A stretch of 29,507 nt of DNA from Thermoleophilia bacterium (GTDB lineage: Bacteria > Actinomycetota > Thermoleophilia > Gaiellales > JAICJC01): assembly GCA_025928435.1 (NCBI GenBank), contig JAICJM010000028.1, positions 1 to 29,507 of the forward strand, written 5' to 3'. A program made the position numbers and the translations under genes. The notes beneath the pieces are model-generated. The model saw only the letters and a list, made by a program, of their open reading frames with translations, did not search any database and was not told the DNA's origin. Below are positions 7,618 through 15,221 of the stretch, one piece after another; the stretch's first letter is position 1, and every line of letters starts with the position of its first letter.

Positions 7618-8598
7618 TCACGTCGTGTCGGGTTCGTTAATGGCCACTGCAAGTTTGCCCCGTGCGCGCCCGGCGGCCAGGTGTCGCATGGCCTCAGCCG
7701 ATCGCTCGAGTGGATACACGGTGTCGACGGCGGGCGTGATCGTGCCGTCTTCGACGAGGTCGTGGAGTCGTTGGAGGTCGGCTTGGCGTTCGCGGTTGAC
7801 GATGAAGGCGAGCCGCTGCCCTACGAATGGCGACAACATCCGAGCCTGCAGCTGTCGGCCCATGCCGGTCACCGGGTCGCCGCCTTCGCCGCCGACGATC
7901 ACGAGCGTGCCGCGCGGCGTGAGCATCGAGCGGAGCCTGGAGAGCGACGTGTCCCCACCGGTGTCGATCATGGCGTCGTAGGGGCCGCCATAGCCGTCGT
8001 CTGTGGCTTGGTCGTAGGCGACCACGCGTTGGGCGCCGAGCGACCGAACGAAGTCGGCCTTGGCCGCTCGCGAGACGCCGGTCACGTGTGCTCCCATGCC
8101 CCGTGCGATCTGGACGGCATAGCTGCCGACGCCGCCGGATGCGCCAATGACGAGCAGCGTCGATCCGGCCTTTACGTCCGCGGCGTCGATTGCTTGGAGG
8201 GCGGTCATGCCCGAGATCCCGAGCACCGCCGCCTCGACAAGGGAAAGCCGGTCGGGCGTCCGCACGAGCTTTTGCTCCTTGGCCTTGGAGTATTCGGCGA
8301 ACGACCCTGTTGCCACGCCGAATACCGATTCGCCGACCGTCAGCCGGTGCACCGCGGATCCGGTTGCGACGACCGTGCCGGCCACGTCGCGACCGAGTAC
8401 GGCTACGCGCGGCCGGCGTAGTCCGATCGCCAAGCGAGCGAGATACGGCCGCCCGGTCAGTAGGTGCCACGTGCCGCGGTCGACTCCGGCAGCCTCGACT
8501 CGCACGAGCACCTCGTCGTCGGCGATCGTTGGCACGGGAAGTCGGTCCATGCGGATGACGTCGGCATCGCCGTAGCGGTCATGCACAACCGCGCTCAT
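7618..8598 (-). CDS. NAD(P)-dependent alcohol dehydrogenase / quinone reductase-like (MDR family)
   Basis: The product has 326 residues from the ATG at 8598 (MSAVVHDRYGDADVIRMDRLP), which fits the family's usual beginning; a GTG at 8631 would add 11 residues without support. The GroES-like N-terminal fold has VLVRVEAAGVDRGTWHL and VLGRDVAGTVVATG. The Rossmann fold has LLVIGASGGVGSYAVQIARG, followed by VTGVSRAAK and LGAQRVVAYD. The Cys cluster of structural zinc binding and the usual catalytic zinc ligands are absent, placing it with zinc-independent quinone oxidoreductase-like members. It probably reduces enones or quinones with NADPH. It converges on the flavoprotein gene and has no close operon partner. 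Confidence 0.9.
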   Translation of the reverse strand: MSAVVHDRYGDADVIRMDRLPVPTIADDEVLVRVEAAGVDRGTWHLLTGRPYLARLAIGLRRPRVAVLGRDVAGTVVATGSAVHRLTVGESVFGVATGSFAEYSKAKEQKLVRTPDRLSLVEAAVLGISGMTALQAIDAADVKAGSTLLVIGASGGVGSYAVQIARGMGAHVTGVSRAAKADFVRSLGAQRVVAYDQATDDGYGGPYDAMIDTGGDTSLSRLRSMLTPRGTLVIVGGEGGDPVTGMGRQLQARMLSPFVGQRLAFIVNRERQADLQRLHDLVEDGTITPAVDTVYPLERSAEAMRHLAAGRARGKLAVAINEPDTT

Positions 8599-9051
8599 TG
8601 TCGATGGGACGGTCACCCGATCAGGACGCACCGTGGTTCAGAGCGAGGTAGCGGTGGATGAGCGACGCGGCTATGGCGCCCCTCTCCGACGGCGGATGCG
8701 ACCCGTTTTATGGAGCCAGCGCACCGACCCCAGCCGTCATCAAGCATTCCCGCAACACGAGAGCCTCCTCAGTTGTCGACGCTCCCGACAAGCCTCGCCG
8801 TGCGACACTACCCCACGCCCAGAAGCCGTCAAACCAACGGCGCGACAGGCGGCGCTGGTAGGGCTGATCGTCCGTGCGGAGCACCACGCAAGGAGCGACA
8901 TGAGGGGCTTGGGTGTCTGCGACTGACCGGCCGGGCCCGAAAAATCGGCTCCGCGGGGGCCGGGTGTACCCTGGACCTCCGAGAGGCGACATCGCGGTGG
9001 CATCCCGGGCCGTTGTGCCGTCCCGTCCAGCCATTGGAAGGGGACAGGGGA
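8599..9051. other. Divergent intergenic region, possible 8-codon leader ORF at 8900-8926
   Basis: No full gene is supported in these 453 bases. At 8900-8926 a tiny frame MRGLGVCD has a strong ribosome site (AAGGAG at 8890-8895) 4 bases before its ATG. It lies 125 bases upstream of the ANTAR gene, so it may be a leader peptide. Its single Cys is too little to claim cysteine attenuation. Confidence 0.35.
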
Positions 9052-9357
9052 GTGGAGGCGGCTCGCACCCATGAAGTGTTGCGTGCGGCTGACGAGGCCC
9101 TCGACCAGGCGTGGCGCCGCGGCGTGGGTGTCGACGAGGCGCTTGCGAGAACGAAGCGGGTGTGCGTCGCGGTGGGACGAGACCCGGTTATCGAGGACGC
9201 GAAGGTCAAGGTCGCCGCCGCGATGGGGTGCGAGCCGTCCGCCGCCTATGACACGCTCGTCTCCATCTCTCGGCGCACGAACTGCAATGTCCGCGAGGTC
9301 GCTCGGGTGCTCGCTGCCGGCCTAAGCGACGCCGTCCCGCACAGAGCAGACGGGTAA
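9052..9357 (+). CDS. Stand-alone ANTAR domain protein (putative RNA-binding antiterminator)
   Basis: The product has 101 residues from the GTG at 9052, behind a purine-rich ribosome site (GGGGACAGGGGA). After a short helix (THEVLRAADEALDQAWRRG), the C-terminal 55 residues fit ANTAR: VIEDAKVKVAAAMGCEPSAA, then YDTLVSISRRTNCNVREVAR. This is the three-helix bundle with the ASxxxN(x)REVA type ending. ANTAR proteins bind paired hairpins in mRNA leaders and prevent termination, usually under control of an attached receiver or GAF domain. Here no sensor domain is attached, so a partner kinase or ligand must act otherwise. The short DUF6494 gene follows after 84 bases that can form alternative hairpins. 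Confidence 0.75.
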   Translation: MEAARTHEVLRAADEALDQAWRRGVGVDEALARTKRVCVAVGRDPVIEDAKVKVAAAMGCEPSAAYDTLVSISRRTNCNVREVARVLAAGLSDAVPHRADG

Positions 9358-9362
9358 AATCG

Positions 9363-9407
9363 CGAGGCTGGTCGGGGGCAAACCAGCCAGCCTCGGCGAG
9401 TCCGAGG
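9363..9407 (+). promoter_or_regulatory. Mutually exclusive hairpins between ANTAR gene and DUF6494 gene
   Basis: CGAGGCTGG (9363-9371) pairs perfectly with CCAGCCTCG (9387-9395). The overlapping CCTCGG (9391-9396) pairs with CCGAGG (9402-9407) around a 5-base loop. Only one stem can form at a time, a layout typical of attenuators. The loops do not fit the published hexaloop of ANTAR targets (A at 1, G at 4), so an ANTAR link is speculative. Confidence 0.4.
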
Positions 9408-9441
9408 ATCGGAGAACGGCTGGCGAGTCTTAGGGGGAAGA

Positions 9442-9648
9442 GTGGACGAAGATGCCTTCAACATGTCGGTGCGGAAGTTCCTCAAGACGTTGGGTGTGAC
9501 CGCCCAGCGGGAGATCGAGGTCGCCGTGCGCGAGCAGCTGGCGGCCGGGGAGTTAAAGGGCGACGAGACGCTTGAGGCAATGGCGACGGTCTCGGTGCGC
9601 GGTTTGCCGCACGACGTCGTCGTTACCGGAGCGATCGCGCTCTCCTAG
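9442..9648 (+). CDS. DUF6494 family protein
   Basis: The product has 68 residues from the GTG at 9442, with AGGGGGA 4-10 bases before it. The sequence MDEDAFNMSVRKFLKTLGVT, then QREIEVAVREQLAAGELKG, matches my memory of the small DUF6494 proteins: an acidic start, an NMSxRKFLK motif, a helical middle and a final GxIxL (VVVTGAIALS). Its function is unknown. It probably shares a transcript with the ANTAR gene. There is no membrane segment, so it should be cytoplasmic. Confidence 0.75.
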   Translation: MDEDAFNMSVRKFLKTLGVTAQREIEVAVREQLAAGELKGDETLEAMATVSVRGLPHDVVVTGAIALS

Positions 9649-9860
9649 TGCGCTCTGGCCGGCGCGGCGCGCCCGCAGTCGCCTCGCGAATTCGCGGTCA
9701 GGGCACGGGACGAGCGGGCCGCCCAACGTCTCAGGCGCGCCCGCTCGGGATGAGCGATTCCGACGCTAGAGGGGTCCAACCCGCGGCGTCGGAGATCATG
9801 AGTTCGGTACACCACCTCCGCTCGGCTCAAACGCGGTCGGCAAGGCTCTTGACGGCGGGG

Positions 9861-9977
9861 GTCAAGCGCGTAGGGTCAACCGGGGAGCCGGTGGCCTACC
9901 AGGGTCGTGCCCGGCACCACCGGCTCCCGCGCTGCGCGCGCGTCGATGAACACCGACGCCCGTTAGGGACCGGCATC
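9861..9977. repeat. Dispersed repeat copy 2, with the same hairpin
   Basis: This is the second copy of the element at 3271-3380. The 11-bp arms GGAGCCGGTGG (9884-9894) and CCACCGGCTCC (9917-9927) are identical to copy 1, while the loop has two changes that keep the inner stem. It lies in a stretch (9649-10156) otherwise without a supported gene. On the minus strand a frame with one shift reads VFIDA, PVVPGTTL, HRLPG and DPTRLTPAVKSLADR, which looks like decayed coding sequence. Confidence 0.65.
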
Positions 9978-10156
9978 GTCGACCGGTTCAACGCAGCCTT
10001 CGGAATCGGCTCGGCCGGGTTCAGCGCGGGCATGGTCTGCGTGGCTCCCGACCGCCCCGTGACCAACCCGCCAACATCGCCTAGAGACCCGTCCACCACC
10101 CCGTGGCGAGTCGATTTCTTCGCACGACCGCCGCTGCCCGCCGTCGCCGAAGTGGG

Positions 10157-10396
10157 GTGATCTACGATCAGACTCTCGTGCTCCAACTCGACCTCAACGT
10201 CAAAGCTGACCAGGCACTCGCCAAGTGCCGCGAGTGCGGGCTCGTCGTCCAAAGCGACGGCGCGTTGGCGGCACGCCCCGCCAGCCACCACTGTCATCTT
10301 CGGATCCCAGGACCGATGCGTGACGGTGGCTGGGCGACTGCGCTTGCTCATGATCTACCGGCGCTCCCGGAGTCACCGCTGTCAGCAATCACATGA
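10157..10396 (+). CDS. Small protein with CxxC and HHCH motifs, unknown
   Basis: The product has 79 residues from the GTG at 10157 (MIYDQTLVLQLDLNVKADQA). Third codon positions are strongly GC, unlike the alternative frames. The stop TGA at 10394-10396 overlaps the ATG of the next gene (ATGA), a standard sign of translational coupling, which supports this being a true gene. KCRECGLVV (about residues 23-31) and SHHCHL (about 44-49) could bind one zinc ion. I do not recognise the family; it is a hypothetical partner of the methyltransferase downstream. Confidence 0.5.
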   Translation: MIYDQTLVLQLDLNVKADQALAKCRECGLVVQSDGALAARPASHHCHLRIPGPMRDGGWATALAHDLPALPESPLSAIT

Positions 10397-11076
10397 CGCC
10401 CGACGAACGGTGGCTGGCTGCGACGTGGCCGTTCGTCCGCGACCATCTGCCGTCCGCGCCTGCGATGGTGGTCGAGATCGGGTGCGGGTCGCTGGGCGGG
10501 TTTGTTCCAGTGCTCTTGCGCGAGGGATACGACGCCGTCGGGGTTGACCCGCACGCGCCCGAAGGGCCTGGTTACCGTCGGGTCACGTTCGAGCACCACC
10601 AGCTGCCTCGGCCCGTGGACGCCGTGATCGCGTGTACCTCGCTGCACCACGTGGCTGATCTCGACCAAGTCGCCGACCGAGTACGCGCAGCGCTCGTTCC
10701 GGGCGGCGTGCTGGTGGTGGTGGAATGGGCCTGGGAGCGGTTCGACGAACCGAGCGCGCGGTGGTGCTTTGCGCGGCTCGCCCCAACGGCATTGGCGACC
10801 GATCCCGGCTGGCTGCACCGACGCCGAGACGAATGGAGCGCCACCGACCAGCCCTGGGAGACGTACTGGCGGGACTGGGCGAACGGGGCGCACCTTCACC
10901 CAAGTCGGGCCATCCTGGACACGCTGGAAGCGCGGTTCGACTGCGTGGTGCTCGCGGACGGACCGTACGTCTTCCCCGAGCTTGACGGCGTCACCGCCCA
11001 GGACGAGCAAGCCGCGATCGACACCGCCCAAATCCAGGCCACCTGCGTCTGCTACGTCGGCGTCGCGCGTGCATAG
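10393..11076 (+). CDS. Class I SAM-dependent methyltransferase
   Basis: The product has 227 residues; the ATG at 10393 overlaps the previous stop. Motif I is VVEIGCGSLGGFVPVLL (about residues 26-42), the acidic end of strand 2 is AVGVDPHAP, and motif IV is VDAVIACTSLHHVADL, typical of UbiE/Methyltransf_11 enzymes acting on small molecules. After the core comes VPGGVLVVVEWAWERFDEP and a helical, Trp-rich segment (WETYWRDWANGAHLHPSRAI) that would shape the substrate site. The substrate is unknown. The gene is followed by 350 bases with no supported gene. Confidence 0.85.
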   Translation: MTPDERWLAATWPFVRDHLPSAPAMVVEIGCGSLGGFVPVLLREGYDAVGVDPHAPEGPGYRRVTFEHHQLPRPVDAVIACTSLHHVADLDQVADRVRAALVPGGVLVVVEWAWERFDEPSARWCFARLAPTALATDPGWLHRRRDEWSATDQPWETYWRDWANGAHLHPSRAILDTLEARFDCVVLADGPYVFPELDGVTAQDEQAAIDTAQIQATCVCYVGVARA

Positions 11077-11412
11077 CACCCGTCATTCGGGCGGACGCCC
11101 ACAACGCCTGTTTTGAGCTCCACATGCTCGACCCGGCGGAGCGCGCCGGTTTCTCACCGCCTCACGTCATGCCTCTCAGCGCGTGGGCCGGCGCGGCCGC
11201 CCAGGGCTTCGTCACATATCGCGGCGGCGTAGACGCAAGCCGCGCCGAGGAAGCTGATCGACATGAGCAGTGAGTAGCGGTCGGTTTGGCGGCAGGCATG
11301 CCGCGCCGCCGAGCCCAGCCAGCCGAGTCAGTTTGACTCGGCCCGCCGGCGCCCATCGGAATGTCCTTCGCGAGGGGCGGACTTGACGGTAGGCGGCAGG
11401 CAGGGGGAGAGT
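11077..11412. other. Intergenic region, no gene supported
   Basis: A minus-strand frame near 11160-11290 reads RYSLLMSISFLGAACVYAAA and looks vaguely like a membrane segment, but I find no start signal and no recognisable family. I see no clear promoter for the regulator that follows. Confidence 0.3.
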
Positions 11413-11433
11413 ATGAATGCGGCGGCGTCGTGA
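11413..11433 (+). promoter_or_regulatory. Six-codon leader ORF overlapping the LuxR-type regulator start
   Basis: GGGGGAGA (11403-11410) lies 2 bases before the ATG at 11413, with its core about 5 bases away. The frame encodes MNAAAS and stops with TGA at 11431-11433. That stop overlaps the GTG at 11430 of the large regulator as GTGA. This suggests the regulator, which has no ribosome site of its own at GTG, is translated by coupling to the leader. Confidence 0.4.
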
Positions 11434-13172
11434 GACTGACTCCTTTCTGGGAGCGATGGGTGGCGAAGGAACGGATCCCTTCAGCCCCGCTCGATGCGGG
11501 GTGGGTGGCTCTCGGTCGAGGAGACTGGGAGCGTGCCAAGGCTGCCTTCGAGGAGTCGTTGGCTGAGAGCGAGGCGCCGGAGGCGTTGGAGGGGATCGGC
11601 TGGGCTGGGCACATGCTGAACGAGGATGCGCTCACCTTCGACGCTCGCGAGCGGGCGTATCGTCTGTACCTCGACGGCGGCGATAAGAGTTCTGCGGGAC
11701 GGGTCGCGGCCTGGCTGGCTGCCGACTGTCTCCTGTTTCGCGGCCAGGCGGCGGTCGCAAACGGATGGCTCCAGCGCGCGCACAGCCTCCTGGACGACCT
11801 CGAGCCCGGGGTCGACCACGGCTGGCTGGCGATCCACGAAGGCCACATGGCGGTTGCGTTGGAGGAGGACACCGCCAAGGCGCGGTTGCTCGCGAAGCGT
11901 GCGGTCGCGCTGGGGCGAGAGTTCGATGCTCCGGAGATGGAGATGCTCGGGCTCGGGCTCGAAGGACGGGCGCTGGTGAGCGACGGCGAGCTGGAAGAGG
12001 GCATGCGCCGTCTGGACGAGGCAACGACGGTCGCGCTTATGGGCGAAGCACGACTCCTGTATTGCGTCGCCTGGGCCTGCTGCTACCTGATCTCCGCCTG
12101 TGAGCGGGTCCGGGATTACGAGCGAGCGGCGCAATGGTGTGCACGCGTCGGCGAGTTCTGCGGTCAGCACGACATCTTCCTGCTCAATATCTGCCGGGCG
12201 CACTACGCGAGCGTGCTGTGTTGGCAGGGGCGGTGGGAGGAGGCGGAGAGCCAGCTGAGCGCGGCTGTTGAGGGCCTGCAGGCGTCGCGGCCTCCGATGG
12301 CCGGCGATGCGATCGCGCGTCTGGGTGAGCTTCGCCGGCGCCAGGGGCGGCCAGTGGAGGCGGAGGAGCTGTTCGCCCGCACGGAGACCCACACCCTCTC
12401 CTTGTTGGGACGCGCGGCGCTTGCGCTGGATCGCGACCAGCCGGCCGAGGCGGCTGCGCTCGCTGATCGGTACCTGCGGCGATTCCCCGACCCGGGCAGG
12501 GTCGAGCGCAGCGCGGGACTGGAAGTGGCGGTCAGGGCACTCGCGCGCCTGGGGGAGGCGGAGCGTGCGGGCGATGCGCTGCGGGAGCTGCGCCAGATCG
12601 GGGAGCGGACACGGACACGCCCGATCCGTGCAGCGGCGTGCTCGTCCGAGGCGACGATGGCGGTCGCACGCGGCGACCATGACGCGGCACGGCGCTTCTT
12701 CGAGGATGCGCTTGACCTGCTCGCGCCGTGCGAAGCTCGGTTCGACACGGGCCGCGTGCGGCTCGACCTGGCCGAGACTCTGACCGCGCTCGGTCGTGAC
12801 GATGAGGCACGGCGTGAAGTCGGGGCGGCGATCTTGGACTTCGGCGAGATCGGCGCGGATGGGGAGCGTGCCCGCGCTGAGACGATGCTCGCGAAGCTCC
12901 TGGTGACGGATCGGAGTGTCGCTGCCGATGTGGCGGGCTCGCCGCTTTCCAGCCTGAGCAGCCGGGAGATGGAGGTGCTGGGACTCGTGTCTCAGGGCCT
13001 CACGAACCGCGACATCGCCCAGCGGTTGGTTCTGAGCGAGCACACCGTCAACCGCCATGTCGCGAACATCCTGCGTAAGCTCGGGCTCCCGTCGAGGGCC
13101 GCGGCGGCGACGCTCGCCGGCCGGTACGGGGTCGGCATAGCAGGATCTAGCCATTCGGACGCCCGCTCCTAG
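11430..13172 (+). CDS. LuxR-type transcriptional regulator with TPR-like helical repeats
   Basis: The product has 580 residues from the GTG at 11430; an ATG at 11361 is also in frame but has no ribosome site. Most of the protein (about residues 20-490) is a helical TPR-like array, with repeated ALGRGDWERAKAAFEESLAE, ARGDHDAARRFFEDALDLL and TALGRDDEARREVGAAILD units. The C-terminus (about 507-570) is a GerE/LuxR helix-turn-helix: LSSREMEVLGLVSQGLTNRD, then IAQRLVLSEHTVNRHVANIL. There is no AAA+ ATPase or receiver domain, so the signal is unknown; the TPR part probably binds a peptide or protein. The gene ends 92 bases before a DsrE gene, the same order as in the second module around 15222-17271, which suggests it controls that gene. 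Confidence 0.88.
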   Translation: MRLTPFWERWVAKERIPSAPLDAGWVALGRGDWERAKAAFEESLAESEAPEALEGIGWAGHMLNEDALTFDARERAYRLYLDGGDKSSAGRVAAWLAADCLLFRGQAAVANGWLQRAHSLLDDLEPGVDHGWLAIHEGHMAVALEEDTAKARLLAKRAVALGREFDAPEMEMLGLGLEGRALVSDGELEEGMRRLDEATTVALMGEARLLYCVAWACCYLISACERVRDYERAAQWCARVGEFCGQHDIFLLNICRAHYASVLCWQGRWEEAESQLSAAVEGLQASRPPMAGDAIARLGELRRRQGRPVEAEELFARTETHTLSLLGRAALALDRDQPAEAAALADRYLRRFPDPGRVERSAGLEVAVRALARLGEAERAGDALRELRQIGERTRTRPIRAAACSSEATMAVARGDHDAARRFFEDALDLLAPCEARFDTGRVRLDLAETLTALGRDDEARREVGAAILDFGEIGADGERARAETMLAKLLVTDRSVAADVAGSPLSSLSSREMEVLGLVSQGLTNRDIAQRLVLSEHTVNRHVANILRKLGLPSRAAAATLAGRYGVGIAGSSHSDARS

Positions 13173-13264
13173 ATTGGCTGGTTTCGGCGAGGCGCACACG
13201 CAGCCTCGGCCGTACGGTCTCTGACAGAAGCGCCCGCAACGCGGGTAGCAGTCAAGGAGGCCAG

Positions 13265-13636
13265 ATGGCGGACACAGCAAAAGTGGTGATCAACCTCGCA
13301 ACCGGACTCGAGGACGGCGAGCGCGTGACGGTCGCTCTCCTGGTCGCAGTTGCAGCCGTGGATCAGGGCAGGCAGGTGACGATGTTCCTGACCAAGGAAG
13401 CCGTGCGCATGGCCCTTCCCGGATACGCCCACGCGACCGCATGCGACGGCTGTCCCCCGCTGTCGCGCCTGCTCGAACAGTTCACCGCAGGAGGGGGGCA
13501 GTTGCTGGTGTGTCCCGTCTGCTTCAGCGCCCGCAAGCTCGACGATGCCGACCTTGCGCCCAACGCCCGGCTCGGCGGGGCGACCCCGCTTTGGGACTGG
13601 ATTGGAGGCGACCATGCAACGGTCTTCAGCTACTGA
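13265..13636 (+). CDS. DsrE-family protein (module 1)
   Basis: The product has 123 residues; the ATG at 13265 follows a strong ribosome site (AAGGAGG). It has a flavodoxin-like alpha/beta fold: KVVINLATGLEDGERVTVAL, then GRQVTMFLTKEAVRMALPG, then the Cys motifs ACDGCPPLS and LLVCPVCFSARKL. The family carries sulfane sulfur on Cys in tRNA thiolation and sulfur oxidation, or acts in peroxide and sulfur stress. The four Cys residues here suggest persulfide relay or metal binding. It is about 70 percent identical by eye to the protein at 16903, so the two are paralogues. Its last 23 bases overlap the next gene. Confidence 0.87.
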   Translation: MADTAKVVINLATGLEDGERVTVALLVAVAAVDQGRQVTMFLTKEAVRMALPGYAHATACDGCPPLSRLLEQFTAGGGQLLVCPVCFSARKLDDADLAPNARLGGATPLWDWIGGDHATVFSY

Positions 13637-14000
13637 CCCCAGCGCGACATTCGTGGCCGCGCTTGCCCGGCGCGACTTCGAACGCCTCGGCGATTCGCTG
13701 AGCGCCACAGTGCGCATGCGGGCGTTAATCCCACCAGGCCCCGTCGAGGTGTCAGGGCGTGATCAAGCAGCGGCCAGGTTCGCCTCCTGGTTCGGCGGCC
13801 GGGAAGCGCTGGAGCTCGTCGAGTCGACCGGCGCCGCTGTCGGCGACCGCTTCCACATCAGCTACCGCCTCCGCGTGAAGGACCAAGGCGAGCCCTGGAA
13901 GATCGTCGAGCAGCATGTCTTCTGCACGATGGACGGCGCTCGGATTAGCGCGCTCGATCTGGTCTGTTCCGGATTCCGCACCGAGGCGGCCGCGGAGTGA
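13614..14000 (+). CDS. NTF2-like / SnoaL-like domain protein
   Basis: The product has 128 residues from the ATG at 13614, with GGAGGC 4 bases before it, so it overlaps the DsrE gene by 23 bases in another frame. The pattern SATFVAALARRDFERLGDSL (helix), then ATVRMRALIPPGPVEVSGRD, then AAARFASWFGGREALELVES and a run of strands (FHISYRLRVKDQ, WKIVEQHVFCTMDGARISAL) is that of the cone-shaped NTF2-like fold. These proteins are small-molecule enzymes or carriers; no catalytic residue can be assigned. The first bases of this gene lie inside a 20-bp block shared with the end of the second DsrE gene, so the start may have arisen by duplication and fusion. Confidence 0.75.
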   Translation: MQRSSATDPSATFVAALARRDFERLGDSLSATVRMRALIPPGPVEVSGRDQAAARFASWFGGREALELVESTGAAVGDRFHISYRLRVKDQGEPWKIVEQHVFCTMDGARISALDLVCSGFRTEAAAE

Positions 14001-14050
14001 ACTTTGAGGGCCACCCGCTCGACATTTCAGAGCTCGCTCATTCGCCACGG

Positions 14051-14140
14051 GTTCTCGACATCCGCGCCGGTGACCTGATCGACACCTACGCCCGCTCCGC
14101 GTTCGAGGACACCCGGCGGAAGGCCGAGAAGTTTGGCGCC
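14051..14140 (+). pseudogene. Methyltransferase C-terminal remnant (second copy of 17994-18040 region)
   Basis: In frame with a GTG at 13997, the DNA reads VLDIRAGDLIDTYARSAFED and then TRRKAEKFGA. This nearly matches the end of the ArsM-like methyltransferase (YIDIRQGELIDTYARSAFED, TRRKAAKYGA). Base differences fall mostly in third codon positions, so both stretches were under selection as protein. No methyltransferase core precedes it. It is the leftover tail of a duplicated DsrE-methyltransferase module. Confidence 0.7.
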
Positions 14141-14397
14141 GCGGCACCACGGTTAGGGCCACGAAACCGGCGACACCCGCTGCATGACCCCGCCGACACC
14201 TTCTGCCGGTGTGTCAACGGTACAAACGCTGCCCCTGTGCCGCGTCGGTCGACCATGGGTCGCGACCATCGCTCCAATCCGGCCGCGCACGCTCGTCGCG
14301 CCTGGATCGGGTGATTGCAACCACCCACCGAGGGCAGTAGTGTCGGCCGGTTCGGCTCCGCACACAGAGGGGCCATGAAATGAGAGGAGTGGTTGAA
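14141..14397. other. Intergenic region with promoter for the cupin gene
   Basis: No gene is supported. A -35/-10 pair, TTGCAA (14315-14320) and TAGTGT (14338-14343), with 17-base spacing precedes the cupin gene by about 55 bases and is the likely promoter. Confidence 0.4.
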
Positions 14398-14763
14398 ATG
14401 GCTGGTCTGCACGTTGGTGATTTCGACTCCCCGGACGAGGTTCGGTCGCCCGACAAGACGAAGGTCGATGTTGTGCGGATGGGCGAGGCGACGACAGCGG
14501 CGCGGTTAACCTTGCAGCCCGGGTGGAGGTGGTCTGAGTGCGTTCGGCCGGTCGTCGGGACCGAAAGGTGCCAGGTTCGGCATGTGGGTTTCGTGCAGTC
14601 GGGGCGGATGCACGTCAGCCATGACGACGGATCCGAGATGGTCGTGGAACCGGGCAAGTCGTATGTCATTGAGCCCGGTCATGACGCCTGGGTGGTAGGC
14701 GACGAGGCGGTCGTCGCCTACGAGTTCGAGTCCAAGTCAGCCGAGGAATACGCACGCGGATAA
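14398..14763 (+). CDS. Cupin domain protein
   Basis: The product has 121 residues from the ATG at 14398, with AGAGGAGTGG 8 bases upstream; an in-frame ATG at 14380 overlaps that ribosome site and is less likely. The barrel is visible as AARLTLQPGWRWSECVRPVV (motif 1), then VRHVGFVQSGRMHVSHDDGS, then VEPGKSYVIEPGHDAWVVGD (motif 2). Only one motif-2 His remains and the usual HxH of motif 1 is replaced (GWRWSE), so metal binding is doubtful. Such single cupins often bind ligands in stress or anti-sigma settings. It is the first gene of the second module and probably shares a transcript with the rhodanese. Confidence 0.8.
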   Translation: MAGLHVGDFDSPDEVRSPDKTKVDVVRMGEATTAARLTLQPGWRWSECVRPVVGTERCQVRHVGFVQSGRMHVSHDDGSEMVVEPGKSYVIEPGHDAWVVGDEAVVAYEFESKSAEEYARG

Positions 14764-14804
14764 CGGGGAGAGCAGTCATCCCTCCAGCTTGATACTTTTT
14801 CAAC

Positions 14805-15215
14805 ATGGACGCGATGTCCGTGGATGAGCTCCTTGAGCGTGCGCGCAGCCGCCTTCACCGGGTGACGGCCTCGCGCGCGCACGAGGTAACTGCCCACGGC
14901 GCGCTCATCATCGACATCCGCTGCGCGTGCCAACAACAGCGCGACGGGCTGGTACCGGGCGCGATCGGGATCGAGCGCAACGTCCTCGAGTGGCGCGTCG
15001 ACCCGCGCAGCCCGTGGCGAGACCCACGTCTGGGAGAGTGTCGCGGTCCGCTGATCCTCATGTGCGCCCAGGGCTATCAGTCGAGCCTGGCTGCCGCAGG
15101 CCTCCATGACCTCGGCATCACGAATGCAACCGATCTGATCGACGGGTTCGAAGGCTGGCGTGAAGCCGGCCTGCCGGTGCATGCGTGGGTAGGGGACGAC
15201 GGGCCCGGGGAGTGA
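14805..15215 (+). CDS. Rhodanese-like sulfurtransferase
   Basis: The product has 136 residues from the ATG at 14805. The single rhodanese domain has LIIDIRCACQQQRDGLVPGA (CH2A-like region), then IGIERNVLEWRVDP and the active-site loop LILMCAQGYQSSLAAAGLHD with the catalytic Cys near residue 87, then ATDLIDGFEGWREAGLPV at the end. It should move sulfane sulfur between thiosulfate or persulfides and thiol acceptors. The two extra Cys in RCAC are unusual. It ends 6 bases before the HD-GYP regulator and lies near the DsrE gene, which argues for a shared sulfur-relay role. Confidence 0.88.
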   Translation: MDAMSVDELLERARSRLHRVTASRAHEVTAHGALIIDIRCACQQQRDGLVPGAIGIERNVLEWRVDPRSPWRDPRLGECRGPLILMCAQGYQSSLAAAGLHDLGITNATDLIDGFEGWREAGLPVHAWVGDDGPGE

Positions 15216-15221
15216 CGATCG

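Noticed and set aside
11481..13280. 599-residue minus-strand open frame over the LuxR regulator
   Set aside because: Antisense artefact; it has no recognisable domain, while the plus strand has TPR-like repeats and an HTH.
13265..13636. DsrE genes as further selenoproteins
   Set aside because: Both DsrE genes end with FSY and TGA at the same place, their Cys motifs are encoded by normal Cys codons, and no conserved frame continues past the TGA.
13998..14090. TGA at the end of the NTF2-like gene as a Sec codon
   Set aside because: The frame after it soon meets another TGA and shows no conserved sequence; the conserved tail here is in a different frame.
15140..15165. tRNA T-loop-like GGGTTCGAAGG
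   Set aside because: It lies inside the rhodanese gene and has no acceptor or anticodon arms around it.
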